The translations under genes and the position numbers were made by a program. The notes beneath the pieces were generated by a model. That model did not search any database and was not told the DNA's origin. It saw only the letters and a program-made list of their open reading frames with translations. Below, in pieces: positions 47,661 through 52,500 of a DNA stretch of 52,500 bases. Every line of letters starts with the position of its first letter. The first letter of the stretch is position 1. Source of the DNA: Chrysomallon squamiferum (taxonomy: Eukaryota; Mollusca; Gastropoda; Neomphalida; Peltospiridae); assembly GCA_012295275.1 (NCBI GenBank), contig CM022675.1, forward strand, positions 7,475,832-7,528,331, given 5' to 3'.

Positions 47661-48497
47661 ATCCAAGTTAAAGAGTAAAATGTGCTATTTAAAGAATGTT
47701 CCTGCATTCTGTCATATTGTCATCATATTTTCTGTTGGATAATTTCAATAGTATTTTATAATTTGTTGATAAAAATAGTAATAGTAATAATAACGATGAT
47801 AATAATAATAACTTAAAAAAACCAGCAAACCACCCAAAAACTAGATTTGCAACAAATTCCATTTAACTAAATAAATAAATAAATAAAAATAATAATAGTA
47901 AATGTAAAAATAAAATAGTTATGTTGATCAATTTATTAAAACCAATAATATCACTGAATTTAAAAAAAATATATTTTTAATGTTTAACAGTTTCATTGAA
48001 TTAGCATATTGAAATATTTGATTTTCTTTAGGGATAAAGCAATAAAAAAAAATGAAAATGAAAATGAAAAAAAAAATTATAAAACATTTAATAAAACTGA
48101 TATTTTTACATGAAAGTTTGACAACTGCATTGAAAAATACAAAACAGCATTAACAACAACAACAACAACAACAAAAATAACAATAATAATAAAGAATGAC
48201 AAGAAGAAGAAAAAAAAAAAGACAAAAAAGAAAAAAATTAAAAGAAATAAAATAAAATAAATAAAAGTGAATTTGTAAAATGGGTTTGATATTTTTATGA
48301 CACAGTAAAAAATAAATAATTTGTTAAATTGTATTTTTGTTTATTTGAAATGTCAAATACTGTTTTGTGCAGGAAACAAAAAAAATATATATTAAAAGGA
48401 ATATTTAAAGGTTTAAATGGTATACATTGCCCTTTAATACATTTTTTCTTTTAATTAAAATACTTTAAAATAAATGTTTGTTAATGGTAAATATTTC

Positions 48498-48530
48498 TTT
48501 CTCTCTCTCTCTCTGTCTCTCTCTCTCATA
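48498..48530. repeat. CT array
   Basis: About 15 CT units with one interruption. Confidence 0.9.
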
Positions 48531-48839
48531 CACAAACACACACATTCAAAAACATCACATTCAAAAAAACATTCAAACATAATCATAGACCAAACAACAG
48601 CAACAAAAACAACAACAACATCAACAACATCATACATGTTACTGAAGCCTGCCTGAGCTATTACTGTCTTTGTATAGAGTAAAATTATTAATGTCTATAG
48701 TTAGACTCATTACAGACATTTCTTTCCAACTTGTCACAACCTGTTTGGTTTTTTTCCTGACAGTTTAATACACTGGTAGCTTACCCCATTGCTTTTAGCA
48801 ATCTGGTACTCATAACAGCTGGTATTCAGTATTTTTGTA

Positions 48840-48935
48840 TGTAACACACACGCAGACATGCACACACGCACACACACACATGCACACTTATCCATGCATA
48901 TGTATATATATATACACACACACATACACACATAC
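48840..48935. repeat. CA/TA microsatellite
   Basis: ACACACGCA, CATGCA, TA and CACATA units. Confidence 0.85.
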
Positions 48936-48944
48936 AACTGTCAT

Positions 48945-48963
48945 TGATATATTACAACTGTGT

Positions 48964-49004
<41 letters not shown>

Positions 49005-49013
49005 CAAGCGTGT

Positions 49014-49052
<39 letters not shown>
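48945..49052. repeat. Two-copy unit with long AT arrays
   Basis: attacaactgtgtgtgat then (AT)n, followed by attacaagcgtgtgtgat then (AT)n. Each AT array is about 15-17 units. The whole is about 55 bases duplicated. Confidence 0.93.
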
Positions 49053-49054
<2 letters not shown>

Positions 49055-49189
49055 GGGACATGTACATATTTTTATGATGATTTAAGTTTGTGTTTGCATA
49101 TATATGTGTGCAGCTGCCTTGCTCAATATAGTTTGCAAGTTGTTGTTGTTTTTTTATTTGAAGAGTAGTGGCTGTAAATATATGTATTT

Positions 49190-49850
49190 GTGGATTTAAA
49201 TAGTTCAGGAGTTTGGATTGATGGTGGATTGTATCTAAAAGGATTGTGGATTTACTTGAAAGGATTCTGGATTGTGTGTCAAAAAGGATTTGTGGATTAA
49301 ATTAAAGGGATTGTAGATCCAGTTAAAAATATTGTGAGATTTGTTGTTTAAACACATCTGCTACATTTTCTTGATCAAGGATTTAAATTATGTCACATCT
49401 GTCTGGATTGTGGATTTTAATTCTCAGTTTTGAATTCAGAGACTGGATTCAAATGATCAGAACTGGATCATTTTAAAAATGGACTTAAATGAGTCATGAT
49501 TAATGTAGACTGTAGATTTTAATGATTGGATCCAGTTGGATTGTTGATATAAGTGATTGTCGGCTATATTGGATTGCAGATATAAATATTTATGGATCCA
49601 GATGATTTAGGAATATAAATGATTGTGGATCAGATTGGATTGTGGACTTAAGTGATTATGGATTAAAATAATTCTGGATTGCTTTAATCTAAGATGATAG
49701 TGATTCAGACTGGATCAGTGATATTATTTTTTCCTGTTCTGAAGATTGGATTCTAGTTTTTTGGATACAGATTATATTTCTGAATTTAAACTGTGGAAAT
49801 ATAAATGATTCTCAATAAACCTGGATTATGGATGTGACTGATTCATGGGT
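49190..49850. repeat. Diverged minisatellite with GGATTGTGGATTTAAATGATT core
   Basis: GGATT occurs more than 15 times over 650 bases, mostly as TGGATTGTGGATTTAA or AAATGATTGTGGATC. Spacing is about 25-45 bases. Confidence 0.75.
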
Positions 49851-49865
49851 AATTTTCAGTTATTT

Positions 49866-49878
49866 ATTTATTTATTTA

Positions 49879-49953
<75 letters not shown>

Positions 49954-49980
49954 TAAAAATAAATAAAAATAAAAATAATA
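49866..49980. repeat. AAT trinucleotide array
   Basis: About 27 perfect AAT units, then AAAT-type sequence. Confidence 0.95.
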
Positions 49981-50369
49981 AGATGAATAAAAATTAATAA
50001 TAGTAAGAAATAAGTAAAACATCTTTTCTGCCTTCTTCGGGAAACACAGTTTAAATTTTTAGAATTACTTGTATGTACATATGTTATTATATGATTCAAA
50101 GTTTGATAGCTTAGTCTGAAGGAATGAAATAAATAACGAAAATGACTAGTAATTAAAAATTTTCTTTAAGAAAAAACAAAAAGGATTCAGGCAATCAAAA
50201 TATAAATTATATATTTATATAAAAAAAAGAAAAAAAAAAAAAAAAATCACCATGTTAATGTATGTGTGAATATTTAATGTCACCAATGTATATATAATTT
50301 GAAAATTAAATAAATAAAATTAATTAAAATTGATGGAAAATGTAGTTAATTTTAAATAAAACCAGTCAA

Positions 50370-50760
50370 TTAAATAAATAAAGCTGAATGAATGCTACTG
50401 AACAAAATAATAAAATGAAATAAATTAATTAATAAATAAATAAACTAAAAATAAAACAATCCTTCAAGGCAAATAACATTATAATCCTTGTGAACAAATG
50501 TACATTATGAAGTAAAACAATAATAGTGATGATGCTGATAAGAATAAAAAAATAAATAAAAAAATAAATAAAAACTACAATATTACTACTAACAATATAA
50601 ATAATAACAGTGATCATGATGATAATGAAAATAAATAAAAATAAATAAATAAAGTTTTACTTCCAGAATCACTCTCTAGAATATATCTGAATACTATAGC
50701 ACTACCACACACAAACAAACAAACAACAATAATAATAAAAAAAATAAAAAATAAAAAAAA
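50370..50760. repeat. AAAT-rich stretch
   Basis: Irregular AAAT, AAT, AAAC and A runs; low complexity. Confidence 0.8.
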
Positions 50761-51474
50761 AAAACATTATCTTCAAACTTAGCTTGACATCTTCAACACA
50801 CACACACACACAGAGAATTTCAAGCTGCATTTGAAAAACTGACCAAACGATTTTCTGCTTCTTTTCTCCAACACCCCACCCCCCCAAAACAAAATTTAAA
50901 AAAAGAAAAGAAAAAGAAAAACTGTGGTAGTTTCATGGAGGATCAACGCAGAAGTTGTCACAGCAGCAGAAGTGGTCGCAGACACCATAGGGCTTTGCAC
51001 GCCACAATAGACTTGACACGCTCCACCGATCATTGATGTATTAAATATCTGGCCAAGTGTGTGACTACTTACTGGACATATATGTGTGTGTGTACACATA
51101 CTTGCGACAGACCCACATGTCTGATACGTTTTCTCTTCTGCACCTGTTATTTAAACTCGCGTTTTGTTCGGTAAGTACTCAGTCGAATGCTTCATCGATA
51201 ATGGATGTTGTTGAAGGAGTCGAGGAAATGTTTCACGACGTTTTCGCGGTGTCGATGGTGTTCTTTTTGTGCGTTGCTTTTGTTTTAAGTGATGTCTAAT
51301 TTCTTTCGTGGATTTAATAATTTTGTGAATTTTTTTTCCCCGTGGAGTGGATATTCATTCTGAGGATTTTGTTTTCTTAATGTTTGAGTTTAGTATTTGT
51401 GCAACCTCTTGAATTTTGAGTGGATTTAAATGAATCAATTTGATGAGAATTTATTTTTGAAATTATAAAATATT

Positions 51475-51620
51475 TATATATATATATATATATTTTATTA
51501 TTTCATAAGTATATATATATATATTTTTTCCTTTTGCTGTGAATTCAAAGGAATTAAATTTATTTATTTATTTATTTATTTATTTTTTAATTATTTATTA
51601 TTTATTATTATTATTATTAT
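51475..51620. repeat. TA, TTTA and TTA arrays
   Basis: TA at about 51476-51492 and 51511-51523, TTTA at 51560-51586, TTA at 51598-51624. They interrupt the putative promoter/5' UTR. Confidence 0.9.
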
Positions 51621-51802
51621 TATTTAAATTAATTCAGAATTTTCCTCTTTTATTCCTGCATTTCTAAAATCTATAACAAACCCCAAAAATTTCTCTCTTT
51701 TTTTTTTCTTTCAAGTGACTTCGTTCATTACAAGTTGAAATTTGGGGGTATACCCAAACACATGTGTCATTGCCAATACCGTTGCTGTCACTAACTGCTG
51801 CT

Positions 51803-51842
51803 GTTGTTGTTGTAGTAGTAGTAGTAGTAGTTGTTGTTGTTG
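51803..51842. repeat. TTG-TAG-TTG trinucleotide run
   Basis: CTGTTGTTGTTG, then five TAG units, then TTG units, within the probable 5' leader of the short CLASP isoform. Confidence 0.85.
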
Positions 51843-51934
51843 TGTATGACTGACCCAGACTAATACGGCATTAACTGATACGATGTCAGAGCAGTCGACT
51901 CTGGCAACCGTTTCTGTTGTGATTGTTTTGAAAT

Positions 51935-52085
51935 ATGGATGGAAAGTTCGAAGAAAGTGAGGAGGCATTCGAGGAGGACCTTTGGTCGTCTCCCTTGATG
52001 AATTACAAGTCTCCGTTTGACGATTACAAGGAATTATTTGACGACTACGAGAGACCGAGCAAGATTCCAGTGTTTACGTTTGAAC
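51935..52085 (+). CDS. CLASP: Candidate alternative first coding exon of a short CLASP isoform lacking TOG1
   Basis: An ATG with A at -3 and G at +4 opens 50 codons plus one base, ending at a strong donor (gaac|GTAAGT). An in-frame TGA lies six bases before the ATG and no acceptor lies between, so the frame starts here. The peptide begins MDGKFEESEEAFEED and contains the repeat FDDYKELFDDYE and then RPSKIPVFTFE. By hand count 15 of 50 residues are acidic and 5 basic; there is no Cys and no signal peptide or membrane segment. Exit phase 1 equals that of the last TOG1 exon, so it can join the same downstream exon. Vertebrate CLASP2 has alternative 5' exons exactly between TOG1 and the linker; its gamma form starts with a short unique exon. 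The lack of Cys argues against a palmitoylated beta-type start. SKIP at residues 42-45 fits the SxIP core for EB binding, though its flanks are partly acidic. It could instead be the first exon of another nested gene. Confidence 0.6.
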
Positions 52086-52210
52086 GTAAGTAGACGTTGA
52101 CGATGATGATGTCGTTTTTGTTTTCCCGTTTTTTTAGATGACACGTTTTAGAATCATTAATTTTTTCAAATTAAATGTTACCGTTAGGATTATTGTTGTT
52201 ATGTTTGGTT

Positions 52211-52211
<1 letters not shown>

Positions 52212-52272
<61 letters not shown>
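52212..52272. repeat. TG array
   Basis: About 30 TG units, about 125 bases into the intron after the candidate first exon. Confidence 0.95.
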
Positions 52273-52273
<1 letters not shown>

Positions 52274-52437
52274 TTGTGTGAATCAGTTACCGAGTAAGAG
52301 AAAATGCCTGCGTTTGCATTTGTACACTCCATCAAAACACTTGAATTAATTTGTTGGCAGGAAAGTCACACAATATATAAACAGAGTTATTATTTTAGTT
52401 TATAGATGAATAACTGGTTAAAAATCATTTATTTTTC

Positions 52438-52466
52438 TCTCTGTCTGTCTGTCTGTCTGTCTGTCA
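52438..52466. repeat. CTGT array
   Basis: About seven CTGT units. Confidence 0.9.
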
Positions 52467-52500
52467 GTCAATCTGCTTCTCCCTGCCATTTTGTTGTATC

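Larger units (their letters stand above)
50930..51934 (+). promoter_or_regulatory. Probable promoter / 5' UTR region of the short CLASP isoform
   Basis: Upstream of the candidate first exon, sequence complexity and CpG content rise clearly against the AT-rich surroundings: clusters around 50945-51070, 51105-51250 (including gacgttttcgcggtgtcgat) and 51720-51930. A GTAAGT donor at 51171 could end a 5' UTR exon. A 32-codon ORF starting at ATG 51201 ends at 51299 and could be an upstream ORF. TA and TTTA repeats at 51475-51620 interrupt the region. No TATA or initiator element can be assigned with confidence. The promoter role is inferred from position and composition only. Confidence 0.4.
30976..52500 (+). 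other. CLASP intron 7 (at least 21.5 kb, open at the window end)
   Basis: No exon resembling the CLASP linker, TOG2, TOG3 or C-terminal domain occurs downstream of 30975. The long intron is filled with repeats (listed separately) and carries a candidate alternative first exon at 51935-52085. Stretches with nothing recognisable beyond AT-rich sequence include 31000-31650, 32050-32580, 33000-33400, 33480-33740, 33790-34050, 34570-34870, 37080-37600, 37800-38080, 38540-39500, 39700-40000, 42180-42540, 42800-43350, 43400-43740, 47670-48440, 49050-49190 and 50050-50360. Confidence 0.8.
52086..52500 (+). other. Start of intron after candidate first exon
   Basis: Starts GTAAGT. Contains a TG dinucleotide array (about 52212-52272) and a short CTGT array (52438-52466), otherwise AT-rich. 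No further exon is visible before the end of the window. Confidence 0.7.

Overview
This is an animal nuclear genomic window. It is AT-rich, packed with microsatellites and decayed minisatellites, and holds short exons separated by long introns with GT/AG borders. No bacterial gene organisation is present. The one gene I can name with confidence is CLASP (CLIP-associating protein, a microtubule plus-end stabiliser), read on the + strand. The protein is invertebrate-like. Together with the repeat style (TATG/CATA, CA, GA and TTTA arrays, and a tRNA-like SINE head), it suggests a mollusc, possibly a cephalopod. The phylum is an inference.

Layout: 1-18732 holds no exon I can recognise. It is either the intron before the first visible exon or includes undetected upstream parts of the gene. 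Seven consecutive exons follow (18733-18811, 23493-23536, 25394-25453, 25926-26017, 27147-27222, 27975-28072, 30905-30975). Their phases join perfectly and encode 173 codons of the N-terminal TOG1 HEAT-repeat domain. About 65 residues of TOG1 that normally come first are not found in the window. After 30975 comes an intron running past the window end (at least 21.5 kb), filled with repeats.

Near the end of that intron, 51935-52085 looks like a genuine translated first exon: a strong-context ATG, 50 acidic codons, then a GTAAGT donor. It ends in the same phase (1) as the last TOG1 exon. In vertebrates CLASP2 has internal promoters at this same place that make short isoforms lacking TOG1. I therefore read the exon as the alternative first exon of a short CLASP isoform, with its promoter region at about 50930-51934. 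It contains an SKIP tetrapeptide, which fits the SxIP core used to bind EB proteins.

Other content: a minus-strand open frame with coding-like composition inside intron 6 (28871-29099); a minus-strand frame with a short OMP-decarboxylase-like motif (about 15846-16035); and an unrecognised 109-codon frame (45430-45759). There is also a perfect nuclear-receptor DR1 element (1206-1218) and a 23-bp satellite with a 207-bp higher-order period (21560-22440). More than a dozen unrelated decayed minisatellites cover much of the introns. Two tRNA-like fragments may be SINE relics.
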